64,000 nucleotides of DNA from a bacterium (GTDB lineage Bacteria; Oederibacteriota; CAKKQC01): positions 124,001-188,000 of the forward strand of contig CAKKQC010000040.1 of the NCBI GenBank assembly GCA_919901855.1, in the 5' to 3' direction. Made by a program: the position numbers and the translations under genes. Below the pieces are notes generated by a model. It saw only the letters and a program-made list of their open reading frames with translations, was not told where the DNA came from and did not search any database. This document shows positions 38,501 to 53,500 of this stretch, in pieces. How positions within the stretch are numbered: the stretch's first letter is position 1; every line of letters begins with the position of its first letter.

Positions 38501-41500
38501 CTGGCGGTCATGACGCGGCCGGGCATGTTCGCGAACCGGTCGTACGTCACGCCGTCATTCAGTGCCCTGATCCTGGGTTCGAACGTGACCTCGTCGGCTT
38601 GGGGCGTCACCGAGTTCGGACCGTGGATACCGGGAGAGCCGCCCGACGGCACGGCCGATCCGGTCTACGTGCGCTGGACCTTCGACGTGCTGAGGCCCGG
38701 GGGGGCGGGTACCATCCAGTTCCGGGCGCGGGCGCTCGCCGGTGGGACGACCATGCTCTATGGGTACGCCGGGGCCACGGGTGATACGGGGGTGGGGTGC
38801 CGTGCCGGCTTGCCCTACACGACCACGGACACCGGCGAACGCCTCTTCCCGCCCCCGTTGGCATGGATCCGGCTGACGTCTACGGGCGCAGTGAACATGG
38901 GGTCGGGGTCCGTGGACGTCGCCTACGGGGTGGCCGTGGATGCGTCCGGCGGCGTCGTGGTGGCGGGCGCGGGCGACCGGAGCGACATCTTCCAGGGCAA
39001 GAACTGGCTCGTGCGGAAGTACGACGCCGCCGGGAATCCGGGCTGGACCGACAACTTCGACTCGGGGATGGGCGACGACAAGGCGGAGGCGGTCGCCATG
39101 GACGGCGTGGGCAACGCCTACGTGGCCGGGGTTACGGGCGGGTCGGACTGGCTCGTGCGCAAGTACGGCCCGGGCGGCGGCCTCCTGTGGAACCAGACGT
39201 ACAACGGACCGGGCAGCAGCATGGACGAGGCGACCTCCATCGCCGTGGACGCAATGAGCGGGAGCGTCTACGTCGGCGGCTGGCAGTGGACGGGCGGGGC
39301 GGCGGGGTACGAGTGGGCGGTGCGCAAGTACGATTCCGGGGGCGGACTCGTCTGGATGCAATCCGGCAACGGCCCGCGCGCCAACAGCGAGTACCTCTAT
39401 GGCGTGGCCGTGGACCCGTGGGGCGACATCGTGGCTGGCGGGCACGAGACGAACCTGTCGACCGGCCAGGACGTGTCCGTGGCGATGTGGGACGCCACGG
39501 GGTCGCTCCTCTGGAGCCGGAGCTGGGCTGCATCCGGCATGTCGGACGACGAGGCGAGGGCCGTGGCCACGGACCGGAACGGGAACGTGTATGTCGCCGG
39601 CATCTCGAATCCCGCCTCGGCGTACAACTGGCTGGTCCAGAAGTACGACAACGCGGGCAACCTGGTGTGGACCCGCAAGTACGCGAATCCCGGCAACAGC
39701 AACAACTGCGGGGCGTACGGGATCACGGTGGACGACGCCGGCAATGTGGTCGTGACGGGACAGGTCGACTACGGGATGAGCACCGAGGACATGTGGAACT
39801 GGGTGACGCGCAAGTACGACAACGCCGGCAATCTGATAGGTGTCGAGGAACACACGGGCATTGTGCCGACGCCGCTGGGCGGAGTGGGGGGGCCTCACGG
39901 TAAGGACGGCCTCAATGCCGTGGCGCCGGTGCCCGCGAGCCAGGCGGTCGTGGTCGCGGGGTCCGAGGATGTGCAGGGCGAGGTCCAGAACTTCGCGGTC
40001 GCGAAGTACATACTCACCCCGTGGTCGCCGCCGCAGGCGCCTCTCAACATGACGGCCGCGGGCGGAGGCCTGCAGGCGGCGCTGTCGTGGACGCCCGCAG
40101 CGGCCGGCAGCCGCCCGGTTTCGGGCTACCGGATCTACCGGCAAACTTGGGGCGGCGTGCGGCCGGTCGTGCAGACGCTCCTGGCCGAGGTGAACGGCCC
40201 GGCGTCGGGCGCGTTCACGGACTTCGCGGTGACGGCCGCGACGCGCGTGTACTACCGCATCCTGGCCGTGGACGACCAGGGCGCGGAGAGCCGGCTCACG
40301 GACGAGGTGGATGTGCTGCCGGTTGTCTCCTTGCCTCCATCCGCGCCGCCGTCGTTGACCGCCCTCGGTCAGAACCAGCAGGTTGCCCTGAACTGGGCGC
40401 CGTCGACGCAGGGAACCGATCCGCTCGCGTTCTACGACATCTTCCGCGCGACGTGCGCGGACTGCCCGTACAACATCGTCGGAGGGGTGGCCGCGACGAC
40501 GACGTCCACGCTCGATCCGGGCGGGCTCGTCAATGGCACGACCTACTGGTACAAGGTGCGGGCGGGGTCGACCGTTCCCGACTACAGCGCCTTCTCGATG
40601 ACGGCTTCCGGAACGCCGCTCGACGAGAATCTCAACCCGCCCGGGTGCTTCACTGCCGCCCAACGTGGGACTTCCAACGTGATCGACCTGGCCTGGTGCT
40701 TCGCCCCGGCGGGAACGCACCCCGCGACCGCGTACGCGATCTACCGGACGACATATGCGGGCCCCGCGCTGGGGGCCGTGGCCGTGGTGGATGCCCTGAC
40801 GAACGCGGCCGTGGACCGGGTTCCCGCCCCCGGGACCTATTGGTGGCATGCCCGGGCGGTGGGATCGCTCTCCGATCCGAGCCCGCTGTCGGGCCCGATC
40901 GTGATCGCGGGTTCGCCTCCCGGCGTGCCGATGAACCTGACCGCGATCGGGCAGGTCGCTGCGATCGCGCTGGCGTGGGACGCGTCCGTCGCGGGGACCT
41001 ACGCCGTGTCCGGGTACTTCGTCTATCGCGGGAGCTTCCCCGGCGGCGAGTCGCCGGCCTTCATCGCCCGGCTGATCGGCATGTATGCGACCGCGTACAC
41101 GGACACGGCGATCCTTCCCGGGATCATGTACTACTACACGGTCAACGCCTACGACGCGCTGCTGCCGATTCCGAACGAGAGCGGAGCGTCGGCGGAGGCA
41201 ACGGCCGCCGCGCTGGCCCCCCTCGTCGCGGGTGCCGGCACCTGGATCGAGCAGTGGAACCCTTCACGGACCTACGTTCCGGGGAGCACATTCTTCCTGC
41301 AGGACGTCGCCTCCCCGTCCCGGAAGGTCGGGTACGCGGTCGGGTTCAACGGGACCGTCCTTAAGACCGTGGACGGCGGGCTGGATTGGAAGCGGCTGGC
41401 CTCCTTCGGTGCCGTCACCGACCTCTACGCGGTCGCGTTCAGTGACACCTCGACCGGTGTCGTCGCCGGGGGGGCGAGCGGTTCCGGTAACTACATCTGG

Positions 41501-44500
41501 CGCACGTCGGACGGCGGCCAGTCCTGGGTCGTGACCGGATCGGCGACCCAGGCGGTGCGCGCCCTGGCCTTCACGACATCGTGGACCGGGTTCGCGGCCT
41601 CGCTCAACGGGGAGGTGTACCGGACGGACACCGCCGGCGCCTCTTGGACGCTCCTGCCGACTGCCGTCTCCGAGAACCTGAACGGCATCTCGGCCGTCGA
41701 GGTCTCGCCCGGCGTCGAGCATGTCTGGGCGGTAGGGGCGGCCGGCCGGGTGATCAAGTCCGTGAACGGCGGGGCGGGCTGGGGGACCTACGTGCTGGGA
41801 TCGGGCAAGGCCGACATGGAGGATGTCGCATTCGGGGGGCCGGACGTGGGGTGGATCGTGGGAGCCCCGGCGGATGCCTTCATGACGAACGCCGGCGGCG
41901 ACACCGCGGTCGAATGGGTGAACATGACGGTCGGCGGGGCGGCCAAGTACGGCGTGACGTTCACGGACACGGTGTCGGGATGGATCACGGGGAGCCGGTC
42001 GGGGGTCGTTGACGGGATCATCAAGATGACCAAGAACTCGGGTCTCACCTGGGCGGATGAGGCGACTCGCAGCTACCTCTCGATCAGCACCGGTCCCCGG
42101 AGTTTCCGCCAGTCGGCGTTCGCCGGGGTGGCGGACGGGTGGGCGGTCGGGGAGAAGGGGATCGTCGTCCGCCGGACGCAGGACGATCCGCCCGTGCCCC
42201 CGCTGGACCTCAGCGCCCGGGCGGGAAGCGATCGCGTCAACCTCTCGTGGTCGGAGGCCACCCCGGGCACCTACCCGCTGTCCGGGTACATGGTCTACCG
42301 TTCCACGTATACGGGCGGCGGCTACGACCGCATCCAGAGGCTCTACGATCCGCTGACGACGACGTTCACGGACTTCGGCGTGACCGTCTCCTTGCGAGTG
42401 TATTACGTCGTCCGCGGGTACGACACCGACGGTATCGAGAGCGCGAACTCGAACGAAGCGAATGCGATGCCGTCCGGGGGATTGCCCAATCCCCCCGGGG
42501 CTCCGTCGGCGCTGACAGGCAAGCCGATGGACGCGATGGCCCGGCTCGTGTGGCGGCCATCACCGGTGGGCACGTACCCGGTCTCCGGCTACCAGGTGTA
42601 TCGGGCTACCTACTCCGGTTTCGCGCTGGCCGGCGGCACCTACATCGGACGGACTTGGGGCTTGAGCGCGACGGGCTACCTCGATTCGCCCCTCGTGAAT
42701 GCGACGCCGTACTACTTCCGCGTACGGGCGCTCGACGACCAGGCGACACCGAACTACAGCCTGCCGTCGGGCGAGCTCTTCGTCCTCACCTTCCGGCCAC
42801 CCCTGCCGAACCTGGTTTGGACCCAGGGCGCTCCGGCCCTGTTCACGCACTACATGCCGGCGGTCGCGGAGCTGGACGGATACGTCTACGCGGTCGGGGA
42901 CGGCACAAACTGGAGCCAGAAGACCGAACGGTATCATCCCGGCACCGGGGTCTGGACGGAACTTGGCGACCTCGACAGCGGACGCAGCGGGCCGGGCCGG
43001 TTCGAGGTCGCGGCATTGGGCGGGACGCTGTACGCGCTCGATCCGTACGGCGGCAGCTCGGTGGAGCGCTTCGATCCGGCGACGGGTAAGTGGATCCTGA
43101 CCGGGGTCGCGATCGCGGGGACGCGGACCCGGTTCGACTACGCGGGAGACGCGCTGGGCGGGAGCTTCTACTTCTTCGGTGGTTCCATGTCCATCCTGAC
43201 CGACAAGCAGGTGGACTCGTTCACGGTGCCGGCCGCGTACACGGCGCATCCGAACTGGACTTTCTCCCGCAGCGGCTACGACGCCACGACTTTCGGGTCC
43301 CGGATATACGTGACCGGCGGGAGCGAATACACTAGCCTGAGCCGGGTCGAGGCCTACGATCCTGGTGCCGAGTCGTGGACAATGCGCGAGCCGATGCCCA
43401 CGGGGCGGTATGGACTCCGCACGGAGAGGCTGGGCGGGCTCATCATCGCGATGGGCGGCATGTCCTGCACCGGCGTGGTCGAGGCCTACGATCCCAAGGC
43501 CGATATCTGGTACCGCGGGTTCAAGGCCATGCCCGTGAGCGGCGATAACTTCGGGTCCGTCGTCGTCGGCGGCAAGGTCCGGGCGGTGGGCGGGGTGACC
43601 TCGTCGTCGTTCAATGGCGAGGCGCGCATCCTGGAGGCAGTCGGCGGACCGGGCCGGGTCGGTCTGCAGTGGGAGTACCAGCCGGGGACGTGGCCGATCG
43701 CGCAATTCCGGATCTGGCGGGCGACGTACTCGGGGGGTCAGAACCTCCTGGGCGCGCCGCAGTTCCCGATGGCGGGAACGGCGACGGCGACCGTGGACTC
43801 GGCGGCCGTGGACGGCATCACCTACTTCTACGTCATGGACGCGGTGGACACCCGGGGCAACCGGAGCCCTATGTCGCCGGAGGTGTACGCCGCGGCGTTC
43901 GTCCCGCCTTCGGCGCCCGCGTCCGCGGTCGTGTCGGACGCGGGGGATGCGTATCTCGAAATCCAGTGGTCGCCGTCGGTGCCCGGGTCCTTCCCGATAG
44001 ACGGATACAACGTCTACCGCGGAGGTTTCCCCGGGGGGCCCTACTCGCTCATCGCGTCCGTTTCCGGGGCGTATGCGACGACGTACACGGATGCCGGGAT
44101 CCTGAACGGTTTCCCCCGGTACTACGTGATCCGGGCGCGGGACAGCCAGCCCGCCCCGCTCCCCCCTGCGCTGAGCGGTCCCTCTCCCGAGGCGTGGGGG
44201 ACTCCGGCGGCGCCGCCCCTGCTCGGGCTGGAGTGGCGTTTGCGGTCGAAGATGGCCGCGGCCCGGAAGGGGTTCGCCCTCGGACTCATCGACGGCAAGA
44301 TCTACGTGGCCGGCGGCGAGGGTGCCATGTTCGGCAACGACGTCCCCACTGTCGAGGTCTTCGACCCGTTCACGAACAAGTGGAGCCCCCGCAGCAACCT
44401 CGGATTCACGTCCCGGAAATGGCTCTCCTCCGCCGTATGGGGCGGCCGCCTCTACACGTTCGGCGGTGACATCGCGAACCTGCCCCAGACGACCGTCGAG

Positions 44501-47500
44501 GCCTATGACCCCGCGACAGACAGCTGGTCGGCCAAGTTCCCCCTGCCCCGCGCGCGCGAGAAAACCGGGGCAGCGCAACTCGGCGGCCTGGTCTACGTCA
44601 CGGGAGGGGCTCCGCCGGGGTTCATGGGGAACACGTGGATGGACATCTACAATCCCGCGTCGGACACTTGGCAGGCGTTCCCTTCCGATATTCCGACGGC
44701 CCGGTCGTACCACATCAGCGACGTGCAGGACGGCCGGGTGTGGCTGGTCGGGCACGAGTCGATGACGTTGACACCCTACGATGCCCTCGATCCGGCCACC
44801 GGCACGTGGCGGACCTACGACGACGAGGGAATGCTGACACCCGGGGGCATGACCCAGCACAGCCACAACTTCTTCGGCGGCAACTGGCAGGACAAGATCC
44901 TGATCATCGGCGGCACATCGGGCGGCCCGGCCAGCCCCATCGTGGACGTCTACTACCCGCGCGGGCGGACCATGCGGCGGACCGGGGACCTGAACGTGCC
45001 CCGCGGGCTCGGCCGGCTGGTTACCACGGAAGTCGGCAAGGTCTACGCGGTCGGCGGCGACATGAACCCGACGACATCCGACGACTGCGAAGAGGGCCGG
45101 TCGCTGATCGTCAGGAACCGGAACGGGAACGCGATCGACCTGCGATGGGTCCACCAGAAGGGGACGAACAGCATCCTGAACTATCAGGTGTTCCGCGCGA
45201 CCTTCTGCGGCGGCGGCACGCTCTACCAGCGGGTCGCGGCGCTGGATGCCCTGAATGTGCCGCCCGCGACGCAGACGACGAGCCTGTACGCGGACCTCAC
45301 CGTAGTCCCCGGCACCTGGTATTACTACCAGGTCAGGATCACGGACAACGCGGGCAAGAGCGCGATCACGAACGAGGACTGGGCACTCGCGGCGGTTCCG
45401 CCTTCGGCGCCGACGAATCTGACCGTCCTGACCGAGGGGTCGCGGTTCCTGATCTTGAGCTGGGCGCCTTCGGCCAGCGGCGGCACCTACGGGATCACGC
45501 GGTACGCCGTGTACCGGAGCACCGGGTCGGACGGGCCGTTCATGCCGGCGGGGACCACGCTGGACGCGGGGACCACGGCGTTCATCGACATGTTCCTGAC
45601 CGACGGCGTCAGATACACGTACGCGGTCGCGGCGCAGGACGCCGCGGACCCGGCGAACGAGGGGGCGTGGTCGGCCACGAACTCGGGGGAGCCCTACGAG
45701 CCGCCCGCGCCGTTCATCGTGGCCTGGACGGCTCTCCCGTCGCTGAACACGGCCCGGTGGGGCCACGGGCTCGCGGCCTGGAACAACCAGTTGTACGCGT
45801 TCGGCGGCGACGGCGGGGCCGGCACGCTTGCCTCGATGGAAGTCCTCAGCCCGCTCGCGTTCGGCTCGCCGTGGGTCCCGCTGGCGCCGTCGGGCGTGCC
45901 GTTCGTCGCCCGCCGGCTGTTCGGATGCACCCTCCGGGACGGCAAGTTCTGGGTCGTGGGCGGCAACAGCGGGCTCTCGGTCACGCCCATCACGGCGATG
46001 CAGGTGTTCGACCCGTCGACGACCGGATGGAGCGACGTCGTGACGGCCGGATTCGACCCCATGGAGGGCTTCGGGATGGAGGCCGATCCGGTGACCGGCT
46101 GGCTGGTCGCGTTCGACGGGTACAACGGGTCCGGTTACTCGTACGAGCTCCAGTACCGGAACCCGGTCTCGTCGGGCTGGACCGTGATAAGCAATCCCAT
46201 GTTCGGCGGCTGGCCGGCGCGGTCGAGGCTCGGGAGCGCGACGTCGGGGTTCAGTGCCTTCTTCTTCGGAGGCGACAACGGGAGCGCCCAGAACGCGGTC
46301 CAGGAGTACGTCTTCTGGCGGCAGGACCTCGTCGACCACCAGTGGATGCCGGTGGCGACGGCGGGGCCCGCGGGGGCAACCCTCGTCTACCGCCCGTACG
46401 CGATCGGCGGCAACGGGCTGATCGCCGCGGGGACTACGCCCGTCATGGAGTACAACCCCTCGAAGCGGACCTGGGCCACCCGGGCGGCGCTTCCGGCGCC
46501 GCGCACGGACGCGCGCGCGGTGAACATGAACTTCAAGCTCTACGTGGTCGGGGGCCGGACCGCGGTCGGCGGCGCGGCGCTGGCCTCCGCCTTCGAGGGG
46601 GAGCCCCTGCATGCCGTTCCCGGCGACGACGTCGTCGGCCTGAACTGGGGCGTCGAGGCCGGGACGTACCCGCTCGCGTCGTACAAGCTCTACCGGTCCA
46701 CGAGTTCCCCGGAGAGCTGGGGGGGGCTCGGAGCTCCGGCCTACTCGTTCGGGCCGGGGACCACTTCGTATACGGACGCGGCCGTCACGAACGGAAACGC
46801 CTACTTCTACATCGGCGTCGCCGACGACGTGCGGGGCCACCAGGGGCTGATGTGGGACGTCGCGACCCTCCCGATCAGCGCGCCGGCGAACCTCACCGCG
46901 GTCGCCGGGAGCTCGGCCATCGCGCTCTCGTGGGATCCGATCGCGAACCCCGACGGCGAGAACCTCATCGGCTACTCCGTGTTCCGGACGACGTACGCCG
47001 GGGTCGGGCTGATCGACATGCCCTCGGCCAGCCTTTACATGGCGGGCATGGTCAGCCGCAACCAGACCTGGTTCACGGATGTGGGGCTGACCAACGGCAC
47101 CAAGTACTTCTACGTCGTGCGGGCGATCTCGTCCCAGACGTTCTGGGGCAACCCGTCGAACGAGGCCTGGGCGACCCCGGCGTACATCCAGCCGCCGGGC
47201 GTCCCGCAAGACCTGGTGGCCACGCCGGGACTGGACCAGGTCGTGAAGCTGACCTGGACGGCGTCGTGCGCCGGAGGCGCCGCGATCACGGGGTATCGGG
47301 TGTGGCGGACGACGATGCCCGCCACCAGCCCGAAGGTGACCGGTATCCAGATCGCGAGCGTAATCCTTCCGCAGTCCGCGACCGTCTTCATGATGCTCGT
47401 GGACCAGACGGCCTCCGCCGCCTTCGGCCGGACATACTACTACGCCCTCGATGCCCTCGACGAGAACAAGCCGCCCACGCTGTCGGGCGAGTCGGCGGTG

Positions 47501-50500
47501 GCCTCCGCGATGCCGGGCGCCGGCTACTGGCGCATGGCGCGCGGCGATGTGGAGGGGACGGGCCGGTCCCAGCTTGCGGACGGCCTGCGGACCTCGCTCG
47601 CCGTGGGCTGGTCGATCCCGACTTCGGGAACGGTCTGGGGAACGCCGGCCGTCAACGCGGCCGACGGGAGCCTGTACGTCACGGACGATGGCGCCCTGGG
47701 AGGATTCCTCTACCACATCGATGCGACGGGCGGGGTGCTCTGGAGCCCGGCGCTGCCGGTCGGGGGGGTAGGCACAGTGTCCTCGCCGTCGATCTCCTAC
47801 GCGGACGAGTTCGGGACCGTGGATCGGATCTACGTGGGTGGACGCAGTGGTGCTGCCGGATACCTCTACTCATTCGACAACGCCGGCGTCCTCGTCTGGT
47901 CGCGCCTGCTCGGGGGGCCGGTGAACGCTTCACCTCTGCCCCTGCCGGGTGGTGGCGTGATCGTCGGCGCGGACAACGGAGTCGTCCGGGCCTACCAGAG
48001 GGACGGTTCCATCGCGTGGACCGCGAACCTGCCGGGAGCGATCGTCGGGGCCGTTGGCTTCGTCAACGATGCGATCGTGGTCGGGTGCGGCGACTGGAAC
48101 CTGTACGGCCTGCGGCCCGACGACGGTCTCGTGCTCGGGTCGATCGCGCTGACGGGGACCCCGTCCGGGTTCTCCGCCGACCCGGTCCGCAAGCATTTGT
48201 ACGTTGCGACCCGGGGCGGACGCCTGCACGACGTGGATGTCAACGTCGGGCCGACAATCGCCTGGACGGGGAACGCGGGCGGCGCCTTTGTCGGGGCGCC
48301 CGCCTTCGACCAGACGACGGGGAACGTCTTCGCCGCCTGCACGGACGGCCTCGTCTACGGGTTCAACGTCGCGGATCCGGCCGGCACGTTTGCGTCGGAG
48401 GATACGGGCGCGCCCATCCTCTCGTCGATCGCGGTCGCGGCCAAGGGCCGGCTCTATTGGACCGACGAGGCCGGTCGCGCGGTGGAGGCGGCTGGTCCCG
48501 GGGTGGGCCTGTCGGTCTGCGCGCCCGCGGGCGCCGGGCCGTTTGGGACCGCGTCGCCGGCGCTGTGGCAGGACGGATCGGGCCGGGGGCGGGTCTACGC
48601 GGGTTCGCGGTCCCAGGCCGTCCACGCGTTCGTGGACGCGCCGGGCCGGCCGCAGGGGCTGGTCGCGACGACGCTGCCGGGGGCGGTACGGCTAGACTGG
48701 ACCGTTTCCGTCGCGGGCTTCTACCCGGTCTCTGGCTACACGGTCTGGCGGGCGACCTGCGCGGCCTGCCCGGCGTCGTGGGCGGGGTACACGCCTGATG
48801 CCCTGTCCACCACGTGGGCCGACACGACCGTCGCCCCGGCGACGCCGTACTGGTACAGGTTGTACGCCTACGACGACAGTCCGTACCTGAACCCGAGCCT
48901 CGCGGCGACGGTGACGGGCACCTCGGGCGGGGCATGCGCGCCCAGCTTGACCCTGAAGGCCCGGAATCCCGAGCCGCTGTACGTCAACTGCTCGGAACAG
49001 CAGCTCTGGCGCGTCGCGTTCAGCAATCCCGGGGCGTCCACGGTCTTCAACCTCACGATCACGGCGAAACTGCCCCAGCTCGCGGAGCGCTACTACGCGG
49101 TCGAGTCCTTCAGCGCGACGCTGACCGGCGGGGCCGCCATCACGGCCTCGGCATGGGCCCAGTTCGCGGGGTACACGCCTGGCGAGCCGACGCTGGGGAC
49201 CACGACGGATCCCCTGTACCTGCGCTGGACGGTCGGGGCGCTGGGACCGGGCCGGAGCGGGGAGGTCTCGTTCCGGACGATCGCGGCGTGCAACCCGCCG
49301 GAGGCCCTCCTCGAGGTGATGGTGTCCGCCACGATGTCGTGCGACCCGGGCGGCGTCTCCCAGTTCGTTGTGCCGTACAGCGACACGGCGACCGGCAAGC
49401 GCATCGAGCCGCCGCTGTACGCCTTGAGGTTGCGATCGGCTCCGGGGATGGCTGCGACTCCGTTTGACATGGACACTGACAGTGCCGGCAACGTGTATGT
49501 CGTCGGGCGGGAGGCGAGCGCCGCCGGGGACATCAACGGACGAATCTGCAAGTTCAACCCATCCGTGGCGGCGCAACTGGCAACGACGACCTACGAGGGC
49601 ACCGCCGGCGGTACCGGCGAGGCCCTGGGGGTTGTCGTGGATGCCGGCGGCAATCCAATCGTGGCGGGGTACGAGAACATGACCCTGGGCGGATACAACT
49701 GGCGTATCCGCCGGTACGATCCGTCCTTGACGGCCGTGCTGGCCTCCACGACCTACGATGCGCCGAACGGTGGATCCGACCGGGCGATCGCGATCGCGCT
49801 CGATGCATCGGGCAATGTATTCGTGGGAGGCAAGGAGGACGGGCCCGGTGGCCAGGACGAGTGGAGTCTTCGCATGTACAACCCGGCACTGTCGGTTCTG
49901 CTGGGCGCGACCATCTGGGGCGGGGCCGATGCGCTCGACGACCAGGTCGAGTCTCTCGCCCTCGACGCCTCCGGAAACGTGTACGCGGCCGGCCTCGAGA
50001 CCACCGTGGCCGCCGGTAACAACTGGCGCATACGCAAGTACGGCCCCGGGCTCGCGACGCTGCTTGCCTCGACGAACTTCGATGGTTCGGCAGGAGGCAA
50101 CGACGAAGCGCGGGAGATCCTCGTGGACGCCGCCGGATTCGTCTACGTGGCGGGCTGGGAACTCGCCGCCGCGGGTGGCAATAACTGGCTGATCCGCAAG
50201 TACGATGCATCGCTCTCGACGGTGCTGGCGATCGCCTCCTACAACGCGCCGACGAACGGCTCGGACCGCCTCTACGGTGCGGCACTCGACCGTGCCGGGA
50301 ACCTCGTCCTGGCCGGGAAGGAAGACGGTCCCGGAGGCGTGGACAACTGGTCCCTGCGCCGCTACGACAATGCGCTCAATTTCCTGGACGGCCTCACGCA
50401 CGACGGCATTGCGGCCGATGAGGATAATCTGATGGCCGTTCGTCCGTTCGGCTCCGGCACGGTGTACGTGACGGGACTCGAGACGGTGCGCGGCGGCGAG

Positions 50501-53500
50501 AGCCAGGCAGCCGTGGCACGCTATGTCCTGGGGTCGTGGTATCCGCCCGCCGCCAGTATCGGCCTGACCGCCACCGCAGGGCTGTCCCTGGTGACGCTCG
50601 CATGGACGCCCGCCGTGCCGGGGACGCGTTCCGTCTCCGCCTATCGGATCTACCGACAGACCTTCGCGGGTGTCATTCCTGGAGAGGGCGGATTCCTGGC
50701 CCAAGTGGACGGCGCGACGGTCAGCGCCTACTCGGACTCGACGGTGGCTGGCGGAACGACCTACTTCTACCGCGTGCTCGTCGTGGATCTGGCGGGGGCC
50801 GCGTCCGTTCCCTCCATGGAGTCTGCCGCCACACCACTGGCCGCGTGCGTGCCGAACCTGACGCTCAAGGTGCGGAACCCGGAGCCGTTGTACGTGAACG
50901 GCGGCGAGGTCCAGCTCTGGCGGATCGCATTCAGCAATTCCGGCGCGCAGACCGTGTTCAACCTCACGGTCACGACCGCCACCGGCGGGTTCTTCTCGCA
51001 GACGTACTCGGCCGGGCCGTCGCTGAGCGTCACGGTCACGGGCGGAGGCTCGCTGGCGTCCGCCGCCTGGTCCTCGGACGGGATCGCCTGGACGCCGGGG
51101 GAGTGCTCCGGCGGGTGCGGCGGGCCGCTCCAGCTCCGGTGGGTGGTGTCTCCGCTGGGCCCGGGCCGGAGCGGCGAGCTCTCCTTCCGGACGACGATGC
51201 TGGGCGGCGGGGAGCAGGCGGTCGACGTGACCGTGTCGGCCACGATGTCGTGCGACCCCGCCGGGTTGGCTGGTGCAGTCCTGTCCTATTCCGACACGGC
51301 CACGGGCAAGCGCATCGAGCCGCCGCTCATGGCGCTCCGTTCTTACGACGGCCCGGCGAGCGGGGTCGATATCGCCCACAGCGCGGCGACCGATGCGGCG
51401 GGAAACGTCTATGTGGCGGGCCGTGAGGCGGGCCTTGTCGGGCTCGCTAACTGGCGGGTGCGTCGTTACGATCCGGAGCTGTCCGCGGTGCTGTCGTCGA
51501 CGGATTTCGACGGACCTGGAAGCAACAGCGAAGCCGCGTACGACGTGGCAGTGGACGGGGCGGGCAATGTCCTGGTCGCCGGTTCGGAATTCGATTTCGC
51601 GGGGGGGGGCAATTGGCGGATCCGGAGATACGACCCGACGCTCACGGCGCTCCTATCGTCGGCCGTCTACAACGGTCCAGGCAACACCAACGACTCCGCC
51701 TACGGCCTGGCCATCGACGGCGCGGGCAATGTCGTGGTGGCGGGATACGAAACGGGCAGTGTCGGCGGCACCAACTGGATGGTGCGCAAGTACGACGCGA
51801 CGCTCGGGACGCTTATCGCAGCGACCGATTACAACGGCCCGGGGAACGCGGGCGATTTCGCCTACAGCGTGGCGGTGGACGCGAGCGGCAATGTGGTGGT
51901 CGCGGGATCCGAGACGGGCACCGTCGGCGGTACGAACTGGTCGGTGCGAAAGTACGACCCCATGCTCGCGGTGCTGCTCGGGTCCACCGACTATGACGGA
52001 CCGGCTGGGGGCTCCGACATCGCCCGCAGGCTGGTGGTGGATGGCGCGGGAAATGTGGTGGTCGTTGGCCGCGAAGCCGGTAGTGCCGGAGGCGTCAACT
52101 GGCGGATTCGCCGTTACGATCCATCGCTGACGGTCCTGCTGTCCACGACCGACTATAACGGCCCAGGCAATCTGTCGGACGATGCATGGACGGTGGCGCT
52201 GGATGGAGTCGGAAACCTGGTGGTGGCCGGGTCCGAGTGGGGTGCCGTGGGCGCCAATAACTGGCGGATTCGCAAGTACGACAGCGCCCTCAACCTGATC
52301 GACTCGCAGGCCCACGACGGCCTGGTTGCCGGTGGTACCGAGGTGGCGGGCTACAGGATTGCGGTCGTCGGGAGCGCGACCGTGTATGTCCCGGGCCAGG
52401 AGGACGTGCGGGACGAAGGCACGAACTTCATGATAGCGCGATACGAACTCGCCTCTTTCTTCCCGCCGGCCACCCCGGCGGGGCTGACGGCATCGGGGTA
52501 CGTCGGATATGTCGGTCTCCAGTGGACGCCGGCGGCGGCGGGAACCCGGGCCGTCTCGGGCTACCGGGTCTTCCGTCAGACGTTCGCCGGGGTGCAGGGC
52601 AGCGGCCTGCTGGTCGATCTGGCGAATGTGACCACGAGCACGTACAACGACGCGAGCGCGATTCCGGGGACCCCGTACTTTTACCGCGTCCTCGCCGTGG
52701 ACTGGATGGGGGCGGAATCCGGACTCTCGATGGAGGCGACAGGCTCGCCGCTGGCCGTGTGCGTACCGAGTCTGACGCTCAAGGCCAGGAACCCGGAGCC
52801 GCTGTACGTGAGCGCAGGCGAGCAGCAGTTGTGGCGGATCGCTTTCAGCAATTCGAGCGTCCAGACCGTATACAACCTCACGATCACGACCCAGGCGGGC
52901 TCGTTCGGCGAGCGCACGTACGTGCCCGCGTCCTTCAGCGTGACGGTGGCAGGGGCCACGGTCACGGTTGCGCACACGACGAACATGGCGGCGGCGTGGG
53001 CCCAGGTCGAGCCGCCCGCGCCGCAGACCGATCCCCTGTACCTCCGTTGGGTGATCTCCTCGCTGGGGCCGTCCCAAAGCGGAGAGCTTTCATATAGAAC
53101 GACGGCGATCGCAGGCCTCGAGATGGCGTATGCCACCGCCGTGACGGCGACCATGGCGTGCGATGCGGGCGGGCTATCCGGCGTGTCCCTGTCCTACTCG
53201 GACACCGCCACGGGCAAGCGCATCGCCCCGCCGTTGATGGCCCTGCGGACGTACAACGGTCCCGTGAGTGCCGGGGACTACGGCAACGCGGTGGCGGTGA
53301 GTCCCGCCGGCGATGTCTTCGTCGCCGCGAGGGAGAGCGGGCTCGCGGGCGGGTTCAATTGGCGGATCCGGAGTTACGACGCCACGTTGGGAACGCTGCT
53401 GGCCAGCACTGACTACAACGGGCCGGCGAACGTCAGCGACGAGACGACGGGCATCGCCGTGGACGCGGCGGGGAACGTGGTCGTGGCCGGCTACGAGACG

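Noticed and set aside
42560-47716. A 1,718-codon open frame on the - strand
   Set aside because: Same reason: compositionally biased antisense of the kelch/FN3 part of giant 2; no start context or domain.
44635-48798. A 1,387-codon + strand frame overlapping giant 2
   Set aside because: Arg/Gly-rich translation without domains; it overlaps the well-supported frame of giant 2 throughout.
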